NCBI GenBank assembly: GCA_030252795.1
Contig: CP127080.1
Location: forward strand, 2,993,501 to 3,057,500
From: Porticoccaceae bacterium LTM1
Lineage (GTDB): Bacteria > Pseudomonadota > Gammaproteobacteria > Pseudomonadales > Porticoccaceae
Length of the DNA stretch: 64,000 bases
Direction of reading: 5' to 3'
Shown: positions 54,995-63,663 of the stretch, in pieces
Layout: each line of letters starts with the position of its first letter
How positions within the stretch are numbered: position 1 is the first letter of the stretch
The notes under the pieces: generated by a model
What the model saw: only the letters and a program-made list of their open reading frames with translations
What the model was told of the DNA's origin: nothing
The model's database searches: none
Made by a program: the position numbers and the translations under genes

Positions 54995-55657
54995 ATGAAT
55001 AACTCAATAACAAAACAAGCAAGGATGGATATGGCCAAGACTGATAACAGACTTGGTGTCGGAATGATTTCGGATCGCTCATGCGTTCAGAATGCCTACC
55101 TGATTGAACAGATTCAGAAGGAATTACCTTATTCCTGTGAGCTGACATCAATCGACAAGGCTGATAGCTTTCATTGTCTGTTAATGGACTGCCAATATTA
55201 CAGCCCTGAAGACATGACAAACCTGCTACATCAGATCAATGAGTACAACCAACCTCCGATTCTCGCACTGATTAATGCAACTCATTACGGACCTTATGAA
55301 TCCCTGATTAATTGGCCGGGTGTAAATGGCATTTTCTACAGCAATACGCCACATCAGCAGTTAGTGAACGGCTTAAAAGCAATAATGGAAGGGGAGTTGT
55401 GGCTGCCTCGTAGATTGATTGGCAAGTTTTTGGAGCGCAACCGGCGATTACCCAAAACCGGCCTGAATGATGCTCAACTGACTCGCAGAGAGACCCAGAT
55501 CTTACAGTGTGTACTTCAGGGTGCGACCAACGCAGACATATCTCAACAGCTGTTTGTCAGCGAACACACCGTGAAAAGCCACCTATACAATATCTACAAA
55601 AAAATCGGTGTTAAAAACCGGCTTGAGGCAAGTAACTGGGCTCGAAGTCACCTCTAA
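54995..55657 (+). CDS. CsgD-like LuxR-family regulator
   Basis: Regulator of 220 residues resembling CsgD along its length. The N-terminal receiver-like domain contains LLMDCQYYSPEDMTNLL and INWPGVNGIFYSNTPHQQLVNGLKAIMEGELWLPRRLIGKFL, matching the CsgD pattern NWP..NG.FY....VNGL...GE. The C-terminal LuxR helix-turn-helix is LTRRETQILQCVLQGATNADISQQLFVSEHTVKSHLYNIYKKIGVKNRLEASNWA. The receiver acidic pocket is incomplete, so phosphorylation is doubtful. Starts at 54995 or 55031 are possible (AGGA before the latter). No curli or exopolysaccharide gene is nearby; targets are unknown. Confidence 0.85.
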   Translation: MNNSITKQARMDMAKTDNRLGVGMISDRSCVQNAYLIEQIQKELPYSCELTSIDKADSFHCLLMDCQYYSPEDMTNLLHQINEYNQPPILALINATHYGPYESLINWPGVNGIFYSNTPHQQLVNGLKAIMEGELWLPRRLIGKFLERNRRLPKTGLNDAQLTRRETQILQCVLQGATNADISQQLFVSEHTVKSHLYNIYKKIGVKNRLEASNWARSHL

Positions 55658-56190
55658 TCAGCACTCCCTTTCCGCCGATAAGTGCCGTCGAATAAGACCT
55701 GCCAGGTCTTGCCTTTATTCGACGACGCTTCCCACAGCTGGCGAACGGTATCTCCCTGCGGGGTCCAACGGATTCGGCTGAGAAATGCATTGCCACGAGG
55801 GTCAAAACCGCTGCCCTCCATTACCATGGTTCCGTCATCATCCAGGCCACCATTGATCCGTAACAGCAACCCGCCATTATCCACCCAAGTCTGGTGCCAA
55901 CGTTTGTTGCCCTGGTCATAGGTGTTCAAACTGCGCCCACGACTCTGCTTTACACTGCGCCAGTTTTCCTGAATTCCACAGCCCGCAAGGATTTTTTCAA
56001 TCGTGTTTTCACCAACTTTCTCGCCAGTTTTGGTATCAAAGACTTCCCAGTCTCCCAACCAAAAATCGAACTGGCGATACTCTTCACCCTTACAGGCTCC
56101 CTGATCAGGATCATCGTCAGCAAACGCTGACTGCCAGCCCATCATGCACAACAATAAAGAGAAATAAACACCAGCTGTCTTGAATTTCAT
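55654..56190 (-). CDS. Secreted DUF1579-like protein
   Basis: Exported protein of 178 residues; signal peptide GVYFSLLLCMMGWQSAFA. The mature part has QFDFWLGDWEVFDTKTGEKVGENTIEKILAGCGIQENW, the pattern of DUF1579-like proteins, and a beta-rich rest. Two Cys (in QGACKGEE and AGCGIQE) may form a disulfide. Function unknown. Ends 4 bp inside the convergent CsgD-like gene. Confidence 0.8.
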   Translation of the reverse strand: MKFKTAGVYFSLLLCMMGWQSAFADDDPDQGACKGEEYRQFDFWLGDWEVFDTKTGEKVGENTIEKILAGCGIQENWRSVKQSRGRSLNTYDQGNKRWHQTWVDNGGLLLRINGGLDDDGTMVMEGSGFDPRGNAFLSRIRWTPQGDTVRQLWEASSNKGKTWQVLFDGTYRRKGSAD

Positions 56191-56217
56191 TTTTACTCTC
56201 CGTTGTAATTCTTGGTG

Positions 56218-56898
56218 CTACCCCTTGAAAGAAGCCCGCATAGACCGCCAGGTGTAGCGCATTTGCATTGGGTCCTGTGGATGGCGGAAAAAACCGTGAT
56301 AGTGGCCGCGGGGATTAATAATTACCAGATTACCACTGTGATCGACGGTGTATTCACCTTCGCCCTCCATAGGCACCTTGTTGTAGGCGATATTTAATTC
56401 CGCAGCGAGTTTACGAATAAAATGGGGATTGCCGGTTACGCCGACAAAGTCTTTATTGAAGAATTTGACGTAGTTGTTGAGCACTTCCGGGGTGTCTCGC
56501 TCCGGGTCAACACTGACCATTACGATCTGCAAATTGGCCAGTTCCTCTTCACTAAGCGGGTTTTCGCCACTGCTGGATACCATACGATTAAGATCGGCCA
56601 GAGCAGTTGGGCAGATATCCGGGCAAAAGGTAAACCCAAACAGCATGATCGTCCACTTGCCCTCCAGGCGGGCGCTGTCAAACGGATTGCCATCCTGGTC
56701 AATCAGGTCGACTTTGCCGAATATACGAGGCTTTTCAAACACAATCGCGCCATTTTCGCGTAGCTCATTAAAGCTCAACACTCTTGGCTGGGTCACCTTG
56801 TGAACAAAGCCGGCAACCCCTGCCGCCGCCATCAGCAGTACTCCAATTACTGTCAGGCGAATGTTATCGCGGCGTTTTTTGGCTACATCTTCGGTCAT
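56218..56898 (-). CDS. SCO1/SenC copper chaperone for cytochrome oxidase
   Basis: Membrane-anchored thioredoxin-like protein of 226 residues that supplies Cu to the CuA site of subunit II. N-terminal helix (IRLTVIGVLLMAAAGVAGF), copper motif FGFTFCPDICPTALADL (CXXXC) and the distal His in VDHSGNLVIINPRGHY. Last gene of the oxidase cluster, 51 bp after ctaB. Confidence 0.93.
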   Translation of the reverse strand: MTEDVAKKRRDNIRLTVIGVLLMAAAGVAGFVHKVTQPRVLSFNELRENGAIVFEKPRIFGKVDLIDQDGNPFDSARLEGKWTIMLFGFTFCPDICPTALADLNRMVSSSGENPLSEEELANLQIVMVSVDPERDTPEVLNNYVKFFNKDFVGVTGNPHFIRKLAAELNIAYNKVPMEGEGEYTVDHSGNLVIINPRGHYHGFFRHPQDPMQMRYTWRSMRASFKG

Positions 56899-56949
56899 TT
56901 AATAAATACTCAGTTATCCCTTTTCGTGCTGTTTTAATGCAGGGGCAAA

Positions 56950-57861
56950 TTAAAATAGGGTAATTGGTGCTGTCACCAGATAGTGGTCCAGAAGCATCAC
57001 CACAAACAGCACCATCAGATAGACAATGGAATACTTGAAGGTTTCCATTCCGGCATCTGCTCGACTGCCACGAAGCAGCACCACCGACCAGTACAGGAAC
57101 CCACCGTTTAGCAGCATCGCACCCGCCAGGTATAACCAGCCAAACATGCCGGTAATATAAGGCAGCACTGTAACTGCCACCAGAATCAGGGTGTAGAGCA
57201 AAATATGCAACTTGGTGTAGGCCTCACCATGAGTCACTGGCAGCATCGGAATGCCAGCCTTGGCGTAATCGGCTTTGCGGTGCACTGCCAGCGCCCAGAA
57301 GTGGGGAGGTGTCCAGGCAAAGATTATCAGCACCAGCAGCAGTCCATGACCACTTACTTCCCCGGTGACTGCCGTCCAGCCAAGCAGTGGCGGGGCGGCG
57401 CCAGCCAATCCACCAATCACGATATTCTGCGGAGTCGCCCGTTTCAGGAACATGGTGTAGACAAAGGCATACCCCACCAGGGAAGCGAAGGTAAGCCAGG
57501 CGGTCAGGTGATTGATAAACAGCATCAATATGGCCATCCCCAGCGCCGCTGTCACAATCGCAAACAGTATCGCTTGTGTCGGTGCCACTCGACCCTTCGC
57601 CACCGGTCGGTTAAAGGTACGTATCATTTTGGTATCCACGTGGCGATCCACCACATGGTTGATCGCGGCGGCGGCACCGGCGCACAGGGCTATCCCCAGG
57701 TTGCCTAAAATAAGGGTGGTCAGATCCGGTATCCCGCTGGGCACTGCCAGCAACATACCAATCACCGAGGTGAGTATCATCAGTGCCACTACCCGTGGCT
57801 TGGTCAACTCCAGATAGTCGCGCCAACCAACCCGATTTAATCCAATTGATACCCCACTCAT
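56950..57861 (-). CDS. ctaB: Protoheme IX farnesyltransferase (heme O synthase)
   Basis: UbiA-family membrane enzyme of 303 residues with about nine helices and the two Asp-rich motifs (NHVVDRHVDTKMIRTFNRPVAKGR; DYAKAGIPMLPVTHG region). Converts heme B to heme O for the oxidase. Overlaps ctaA by 4 bp. Confidence 0.95.
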   Translation of the reverse strand: MSGVSIGLNRVGWRDYLELTKPRVVALMILTSVIGMLLAVPSGIPDLTTLILGNLGIALCAGAAAAINHVVDRHVDTKMIRTFNRPVAKGRVAPTQAILFAIVTAALGMAILMLFINHLTAWLTFASLVGYAFVYTMFLKRATPQNIVIGGLAGAAPPLLGWTAVTGEVSGHGLLLVLIIFAWTPPHFWALAVHRKADYAKAGIPMLPVTHGEAYTKLHILLYTLILVAVTVLPYITGMFGWLYLAGAMLLNGGFLYWSVVLLRGSRADAGMETFKYSIVYLMVLFVVMLLDHYLVTAPITLF

Positions 57862-58940
57862 AAAGCCCCCTTGGCAGACAGTTGTTGCCCTGCAAAATTG
57901 TTATTTGTTTCCCTAGCAGCATAGTAAAGACGGGTTGCCACTGTCACCAGCGTAAGCAGTAATATTGCTCCACCGGCATTGTGAGCCACTGCCACCGGCA
58001 GTGGCAGGCTAAATATGATATTACTTATACCGAGACTCACCTGCAGTGCCAAAATCACCCACAGGACTAAAGCCAGTCTCCGCACAGCGGCAATACCAGA
58101 GCGCCACAGTGCCAGGCCCAGCAAAACCACATACACGGATACCACAATGGCACCGATTCGATGACTTAGGTGAATCGCCACACGAGCATCGTTATCCAGT
58201 TGTCCACCCAGATAGTTGGGGCCGATGTGTTGCAGAAAATTAAAACCCTCACTGAAGTCTGTTGGCGGCAACCACTGCCCCTGACAGGTCGGGAAATCGG
58301 GGCAGGCGAGGGCGGCGTAGTTGGAGCTGGTCCAGCCACCCAAAACTATCTGCACAATAACCACTGCCAGTGCACCCCACACCCAAGGCTTGAGGCGTTG
58401 AGCCGTACTTACCTGCATGGAGTTAAGCCGCATTGGCTGCATTGCCAGGCGCAACCGCAACAGCCAGAGCAATGTCAGCAACGAAAAGCCGCCTAGCAGG
58501 TGAGCGGTCACCACTTGAGGCCAGAGTTTCAGTGTCACGGTCCAGGCTCCAAACGCTCCCTGGCAGATGACCAACAACAACAATCCAACACAAAGCCCAA
58601 AGGGATATTCGCCATCAGTTTTGCGGGCTCGCCAGCCGATGATGTTCAAGCCAATAATTACCAGCCCCAATAAGCTGGCGCAGTAGCGATGCACCATTTC
58701 CGGCCAGGTCTTGTCAGTATCCACCGGCGAATCGGGAAACGCCGCTTCCGCTTTGGCAATTTCGTGATGTTCATCCGGCCAGGTCAGGTGGCCGTAACAA
58801 CCGGGCCAGTCCGGACAACCCAGTCCCGCATCCACCAGGCGGGTGAAGGCTCCGAGCACGACAACGACCAGCGCCAGAAGAATGGCAGCGGTGGCGAGGT
58901 AATAACCGGGTCTAACCATTCTGATAGCGTTTGGCATCAC
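57858..58940 (-). CDS. ctaA: Heme A synthase (CtaA/COX15)
   Basis: Membrane enzyme of 360 residues, eight helices in two four-helix halves. Heme-ligand histidines in TWPEMVHRYCASLLGL, VTAHLLGGFSLL, AIHLSHRIGAIVV and AVAHNAGGAILL. Converts heme O to heme A. Overlaps both neighbours by 4 bp, showing tight coupling. Confidence 0.95.
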   Translation of the reverse strand: MMPNAIRMVRPGYYLATAAILLALVVVVLGAFTRLVDAGLGCPDWPGCYGHLTWPDEHHEIAKAEAAFPDSPVDTDKTWPEMVHRYCASLLGLVIIGLNIIGWRARKTDGEYPFGLCVGLLLLVICQGAFGAWTVTLKLWPQVVTAHLLGGFSLLTLLWLLRLRLAMQPMRLNSMQVSTAQRLKPWVWGALAVVIVQIVLGGWTSSNYAALACPDFPTCQGQWLPPTDFSEGFNFLQHIGPNYLGGQLDNDARVAIHLSHRIGAIVVSVYVVLLGLALWRSGIAAVRRLALVLWVILALQVSLGISNIIFSLPLPVAVAHNAGGAILLLTLVTVATRLYYAARETNNNFAGQQLSAKGAL

Positions 58941-59512
58941 AGCAACACCTTCAAGTCTTTGATGATCTCTTTGTAATTTTGTCCTGCGGGGTAGTAGAGC
59001 ACCAACTTGCCCTTGGAGTCGGCCAGATAGATAAATCCATCTCGCTGGTCAGGAATATTGCTGTTATTGAGCAGCTCACTGAATGACCCGCCATCATGCA
59101 CCGTCAATACCGAAGGATACTGCTCTTTCAGGCGTTGCTGTTGTTCAGCAATGGGCTGATCAGGGCTTAGATACAGTCTTTCTATGCGATCGGCACGCTT
59201 GGCCAGCAGGGTGTGTAATTGACGGGTAATAAACAACGCCTGCTGGCAGGGTTCCCCACAATCGCCGTTGTCAGCAATGACCAACTTCCACTTACCGTTA
59301 TCCTGCCAGGGTCCAGCGGACAAACCGGCCAGAGGCAAATCCGCCAGGCCCTGTTCTGCTTGTATCCAGGTGCCGAAGTTGGTGGTTCCCATGTCGGCGA
59401 TAAGCTGGTCCCGTTGATCATCGCTGCGTGGCAACAGCCAGTAACTGGCCGCCACTGCCGCTACCGGTATCAGTAACACCAACCACATCTGCCACTTTTG
59501 ATTACTGCTCAT
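58937..59512 (-). CDS. Sco-like oxidase assembly protein of unknown function
   Basis: Membrane-anchored protein of 191 residues: one N-terminal helix (MWLVLLIPVAAVAASYWLL) and a periplasmic thioredoxin-like domain with CXXXC (DNGDCGEPCQQALF) and the end-strand GKLVLYYPAGQNYKEIIKDLKVLL. The distal His of true Sco is not evident. Lies between SURF1 and ctaA in the operon, as in Pseudomonas. Copper or thiol handling is inferred from CXXXC and context. Confidence 0.82.
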   Translation of the reverse strand: MSSNQKWQMWLVLLIPVAAVAASYWLLPRSDDQRDQLIADMGTTNFGTWIQAEQGLADLPLAGLSAGPWQDNGKWKLVIADNGDCGEPCQQALFITRQLHTLLAKRADRIERLYLSPDQPIAEQQQRLKEQYPSVLTVHDGGSFSELLNNSNIPDQRDGFIYLADSKGKLVLYYPAGQNYKEIIKDLKVLL

Positions 59513-60281
59513 TCACACTCCCCGCATGATTTTCTGTCTTGTTATTCTTTGTGCTACGCCGAATTTGGCTCAGGAACGTCAACACCAGCAAGGCCAGTGC
59601 CATGGCAAACCACTGCACGGCATAAGCGGTGTGTTTTTCCGGCTGTACATTAACCGCCGGCCAATCGATCACCAGGCTACCCGGCTGATACTCAGCAAGC
59701 CTGACGGTGTAACTCTCCAAAGGTTTTCCCAACTGCTGAGCCAATTGATCCATTTCAACGGTCTGGATCACCTTTGGCCAGCCAGCAGCGCTGACAGGAA
59801 AAGTCTTCGGCTGCTCTAATGGCGAGTAAATCGTGCCATTCATTGTTAGCCGTACATCAATGGCTTCGACCGCTGGCAACTGATCGCGATACAAAGGCGC
59901 TTCCACCCAACCACGATTGACCAGTACGGTGGCACCGCTCTGATCCCGAAAGGGCACCAGTACCTCGTAACCTGGACGTCCCTTATGAACGCGATTGTCC
60001 AAAAGAAAATAGTGGTTATTGTCAAAGTGGCCCTGAAGGGTAACCGGGTGGTAGCGGGATGGGGTGTTCAGGTCGGCCAGTAATACGGGAGGTTGTGATT
60101 GCTGCTGTTCAAGTTTCGAGAGAATCTCGCGCTTCTGATCTGCACGTTCCAGCTGCCAAAATCCCAGCGACACCAATACTGGCAACAGCACTGCAGCGAG
60201 TCCGATCAATTTCCAGTTTAGCTGGGTTACTACCTGAACCAACGACTTCCTACCTCGATAAAAACATGCGACCATCAACAT
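59502..60281 (-). CDS. SURF1-family oxidase assembly protein
   Basis: Membrane protein of 259 residues with one helix at each end (WKLIGLAAVLLPVLVSLGFWQL; MALALLVLTFLSQIRR) and a periplasmic domain (TLQGHFDNNHYFLLDNRVHKGRPGYEVLVPFRD, VLVNRGWVEAPLYRD). Needed for heme A insertion into subunit I. The exact start is uncertain: ATG 60281, ATG 60275 or a TTG near 60242. Overlaps the next gene by 11 bp. Confidence 0.93.
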   Translation of the reverse strand: MLMVACFYRGRKSLVQVVTQLNWKLIGLAAVLLPVLVSLGFWQLERADQKREILSKLEQQQSQPPVLLADLNTPSRYHPVTLQGHFDNNHYFLLDNRVHKGRPGYEVLVPFRDQSGATVLVNRGWVEAPLYRDQLPAVEAIDVRLTMNGTIYSPLEQPKTFPVSAAGWPKVIQTVEMDQLAQQLGKPLESYTVRLAEYQPGSLVIDWPAVNVQPEKHTAYAVQWFAMALALLVLTFLSQIRRSTKNNKTENHAGSVNEQ

Positions 60282-60318
60282 TCAATTTTTTGAATCACCA
60301 TAACTTCAGAGCACAGCC

Positions 60319-60537
60319 ATGCTGCTTAAAGTCATTATTGTTGTACTGCTGATCGCGGTTATTGCCAGTCTTACCAGCGGCCTCTATTTTTTATTTGCCG
60401 ATCTGGGCGGACGCAAACGAACACTCTATGCACTGGGTATTCGTATCACACTTGCTGCCTTGTTACTGATCGCCATTGCCTATGGGTTTTACTCCGGCCA
60501 GCTCAGCGTTCAGGCGCCCTGGTACGGACGCTATTAA
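60319..60537 (+). CDS. DUF2909 twin-transmembrane protein
   Basis: Small membrane protein of 72 residues with two helices (LKVIIVVLLIAVIASLTSGLYFLF; LGIRITLAALLLIAIAYGFYSGQL) joined by a short charged loop (ADLGGRKR). Family DUF2909, found next to coxC and surf1 in many gammaproteobacteria and here too on the opposite strand. Function unknown; a role in oxidase assembly is suggested only by context. Confidence 0.9.
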   Translation: MLLKVIIVVLLIAVIASLTSGLYFLFADLGGRKRTLYALGIRITLAALLLIAIAYGFYSGQLSVQAPWYGRY

Positions 60538-60547
60538 ACCTTTCCCA

Positions 60548-60585
60548 ATAAAACCGGAGCGCGATAATCACGCTCCGGGTTTTTC
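60548..60585. terminator. Bidirectional terminator between DUF2909 gene and coxC
   Basis: CCGGAGCG / CGCTCCGG arms (60554-60561, 60571-60578) with A-run before and T-run after, between convergent genes. Confidence 0.88.
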
Positions 60586-60587
60586 AT

Positions 60588-61475
60588 TTAAAGTACGTAG
60601 ACAAAGATAAACAGACACACCCACACCACATCCACAAAGTGCCAGTACCAGGACGAGGCTTCAAAGCCAAAGTGATCGTCCTTCTTAAAGTGGCCACCAA
60701 ACACCGACCGACATAGTTGAATCAGCAGCATAATGGTGCCCATGGTGACGTGGGCACCGTGGAAGCCGGTCAACATAAAGAAGGTGGTGCCGTAAATACC
60801 AGACTGCAAAGTCAGACCGAGATCGGTATAGGCTTCGTGGTATTCAACCACTTGGAAATAGAGGAATGTGGCACCCAACGCGATGGTTATACCTAACCAC
60901 AGATTAAACGCTCCGCGCTTGCCCGCCTTAATGGCATTGTGGGCAATATGCACAGTAAAGCTCGAAGCCAGCAGAATAATGGTGTTGTAGAGCGGCAAGT
61001 GCCAGGGGTCGATAATGGCGTTGGGACCAATAAATTCGGTGGCTCCTTCACCATTAAGCGCCTGATCTGGCGTGGTCATCAGCGGCCAATCTGCCGTGAA
61101 TTCACCCCATTGACTCAGCGTATCCGCCTCAAGCCAGTCCAGTCCGTAAATCCGTACATAGGCCAGGGCAAAGAAGAATATAAAGAAGAACATCACCTCG
61201 GAGAAAATAAACCAGCCCATCCCCCAAACGTAGGAACGCTTTAGCTGGGCATTGGGCAGACCCGCCATATTCTCCTTAATGACGGTGTTCCACCAACTTG
61301 CCAATACTCCGGCAAAAATAAGCGCACCGACCATAAAGATTTCAAAACCGCCGATACCCAACACACTGGAATCATTCAGCCAGTGCGACGCGCCAAATAC
61401 GGTAGTAATCAACCCGATGGTCGCCAGCAGCGGTAGCTTGCTGGATTCGGGAACGTAGTAGGTTTCACTAGACAT
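60588..61475 (-). CDS. coxC: Cytochrome c oxidase subunit III
   Basis: Membrane subunit of 295 residues with seven helices (FIFSEVMFFFIFFFALAYVRIY, HNAIKAGKRGAFNLWLGITIALGATFLYFQVVEYHEAY, MLTGFHGAHVTMGTIMLLIQL, SSWYWHFVDVVWVCLFIFVYVL). The ATG at 61475 has TAGGAG 7 nt upstream; the 24-residue longer frame overlaps ctaG. Follows ctaG in the operon. Confidence 0.96.
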   Translation of the reverse strand: MSSETYYVPESSKLPLLATIGLITTVFGASHWLNDSSVLGIGGFEIFMVGALIFAGVLASWWNTVIKENMAGLPNAQLKRSYVWGMGWFIFSEVMFFFIFFFALAYVRIYGLDWLEADTLSQWGEFTADWPLMTTPDQALNGEGATEFIGPNAIIDPWHLPLYNTIILLASSFTVHIAHNAIKAGKRGAFNLWLGITIALGATFLYFQVVEYHEAYTDLGLTLQSGIYGTTFFMLTGFHGAHVTMGTIMLLIQLCRSVFGGHFKKDDHFGFEASSWYWHFVDVVWVCLFIFVYVL

Positions 61476-61485
61476 TATTTTTCTC

Positions 61486-62067
61486 CTACCCCTTTCCCCA
61501 CTGGAAATCACCTTTGGGGGTGAAATGCCCCATCTCGGTGATATCAAACAGTGTGTAAGAGAGGGTGATGGTATGAACCTGTTTTGGAATGTCCTGGTCG
61601 ATGGTGAATATCATCGGCAACTTGGCCGACTGGCCGGCTTTCAGCGGCTGCTGGTTAAAGCAGAAGCATTCCATTTTATGGAAGTACTCCGCCGCCTTGA
61701 ACGGCACCAGACTGGGCACCGCCTGCGCCACCATATCGCGATCGGTGGCATTGCGGGCATAGAACTCAATCTGGGTCTGTTCGCCGGGGTGCACCCGTAC
61801 CACTTCCTGTACCGGCGCAAACTCCCAGGGCATGTTTTCATTGTTGGTGGCAATAAACTGAACCTTGATGGTGCGGCTGGTATCCACCGCCACCGGCACT
61901 GCTTCATACGGGCCGGTGATTTTCCCGTTTAACCCGGTGATCTCACAGAACACGTCATAAAGTGGCACCAGTGCGAAGCCAAAGCCAAACATCACCAGCG
62001 CCAACAGCATCGCCAGTTTGGCGGTGCGGCTGTTGTTGCTGGCATTTATCCGGTTCTGCTCTGTCAC
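61486..62067 (-). CDS. ctaG: Cytochrome c oxidase assembly protein CtaG/COX11
   Basis: Single-helix periplasmic Cu chaperone of 193 residues for the CuB site. Helix LAMLLALVMFGFGFALVPLYDVFCEITGLNGK, and the copper motif HKMECFCFNQQPLKAGQ. Lies between ctaD and coxC, the usual place. Confidence 0.96.
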   Translation of the reverse strand: MTEQNRINASNNSRTAKLAMLLALVMFGFGFALVPLYDVFCEITGLNGKITGPYEAVPVAVDTSRTIKVQFIATNNENMPWEFAPVQEVVRVHPGEQTQIEFYARNATDRDMVAQAVPSLVPFKAAEYFHKMECFCFNQQPLKAGQSAKLPMIFTIDQDIPKQVHTITLSYTLFDITEMGHFTPKGDFQWGKG

Positions 62068-62095
62068 AATTCAGTCTCTCATCAAGACCGGCGGA

Positions 62096-63652
62096 TTATT
62101 TCACCGCCGGCGGGGTAGAGAAGGTGTGATAGGGCGCCGGGGTGGGTACTGTCCACTCAAGACCTTCCGCGCCTTCCCAGACTTTCTCGTCGGATACTTT
62201 CTTGCCGCCCTTGATGGTGAGAATAATGATCACCAGGAACAGCAATTGCGATGTTCCGTAGAGGAACGCACCACAGCTCGACATCATGTTGAAGTCAGCA
62301 AACTGCAGGGCGTAGTCCGCATAGCGGCGGGGCATACCGGCCAATCCGACAAAGTGCTGTGGGAAGAAGGTGAGGTTAAAGCCGATAAAGGAGGTCCAGA
62401 AGTGCACCTGGGCCAATTTCTCGTTGTACATGCGACCGGTCCACTTCGGCAGCCAGTAGTACACCGCCGCAGACATACTGAAGATTGCCCCCGCCACCAT
62501 CACGTAGTGGAAGTGAGCCACCACAAAGTAGCTGTCGTGGTACTGGAAGTCCGCCGGTGCAATGGACAACATCACTCCGGTAAAACCACCAATGGTGAAC
62601 AACACCAGAAACGCGATAGAGAACAGCATTGGCGTTTCAAAACTGATCGACCCCTTGAACATAGTGGCGATCCAGTTAAATACCTTCACACCCGTCGGTA
62701 CCGCGATCAACATGGTGGCGTACATAAAGAACAGCTCACCAGCCAGAGGCATCCCTACAGTAAACATGTGGTGCGCCCAGACGATAAACGACAGGAACGC
62801 AATCGACGCCGTGGCGTATACCATCGACGAGTAACCAAACAGAGGCTTGCGTGAGAAGGTGGGAATAATCTGCGATATCACCCCAAACGCCGGCAGAATG
62901 ATGATGTACACCTCGGGGTGTCCAAAGAACCAGAACACATGCTGGAACAGCACCGGATCTCCACCCCCAGCAGCGTTAAAGAAACTGGTACCGGCATGAA
63001 TATCCATCAACATCATGGTTACTGCACCCGCCAGCACCGGCATCACTGCCACCAACAGGAAGGCGGTAATCAGCCAGGTCCACACAAACAGCGGCATCTT
63101 CATGTAAGTCATGCCCGGTGCGCGCATATTGAGTACGGTGGCGATGATATTGATGGAGCCCATAATGGACGAAGCACCCATTACGTGCACCGAGAAGATA
63201 AATATCGTCGCAGTCAGCGGATTAGCATATGTAGTTGATAACGGAGCGTAAAAAGTCCAGCCCGCCTGCGGCGCACCACCCTCGGTAAACAGGGTGCACG
63301 CCAACATGGTAAAGGCGAACGGCAGGAGCCAGAACGACCAGTTGTTCATCCGTGGCAGCGCCATATCCGGCGCGCCAATCATCATGGGAATCATCCAGTT
63401 GGCCAGCCCCACAAAGGCCGGCATGATGGCGCCAAACACCATCACCAGCCCGTGCATCGTGGTCATCTGGTTAAAAAACTCCGGCTCCACCAGTTGCAGT
63501 CCCGGCTGGAACAATTCGGCGCGAATCACCATCGCGAATGCGCCGCCCAACAGGAACATGGCAAAGCTGAACCAGAGGTAGAGTGAACCAATATCTTTAT
63601 GGTTAGTGGTATACAGCCAGCGGCGAATACCTTTTGCAGGACCGTGTGCCAT
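62096..63652 (-). CDS. ctaD: Cytochrome c oxidase subunit I (aa3 type)
   Basis: Catalytic subunit of 518 residues with twelve helices. Heme and copper ligands visible: MTTMHGLVMVFG (heme a), WFFGHPEVYIIILPAFGVIS (CuB His and cross-linked Tyr), VWAHHMFTVGM (CuB pair) and VVAHFHYVMVAGAIF (heme a3/a). K-channel and D-channel residues are kept. TAGGAG precedes the ATG. It defines the cluster as an aa3-type cytochrome c oxidase. Confidence 0.98.
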   Translation of the reverse strand: MAHGPAKGIRRWLYTTNHKDIGSLYLWFSFAMFLLGGAFAMVIRAELFQPGLQLVEPEFFNQMTTMHGLVMVFGAIMPAFVGLANWMIPMMIGAPDMALPRMNNWSFWLLPFAFTMLACTLFTEGGAPQAGWTFYAPLSTTYANPLTATIFIFSVHVMGASSIMGSINIIATVLNMRAPGMTYMKMPLFVWTWLITAFLLVAVMPVLAGAVTMMLMDIHAGTSFFNAAGGGDPVLFQHVFWFFGHPEVYIIILPAFGVISQIIPTFSRKPLFGYSSMVYATASIAFLSFIVWAHHMFTVGMPLAGELFFMYATMLIAVPTGVKVFNWIATMFKGSISFETPMLFSIAFLVLFTIGGFTGVMLSIAPADFQYHDSYFVVAHFHYVMVAGAIFSMSAAVYYWLPKWTGRMYNEKLAQVHFWTSFIGFNLTFFPQHFVGLAGMPRRYADYALQFADFNMMSSCGAFLYGTSQLLFLVIIILTIKGGKKVSDEKVWEGAEGLEWTVPTPAPYHTFSTPPAVK

Positions 63653-63663
63653 AGCCGCTTCTC

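Noticed and set aside
62018-62854. 278-codon plus-strand frame antisense to ctaD
   Set aside because: Low-complexity His/Arg-rich shadow of the subunit I gene.
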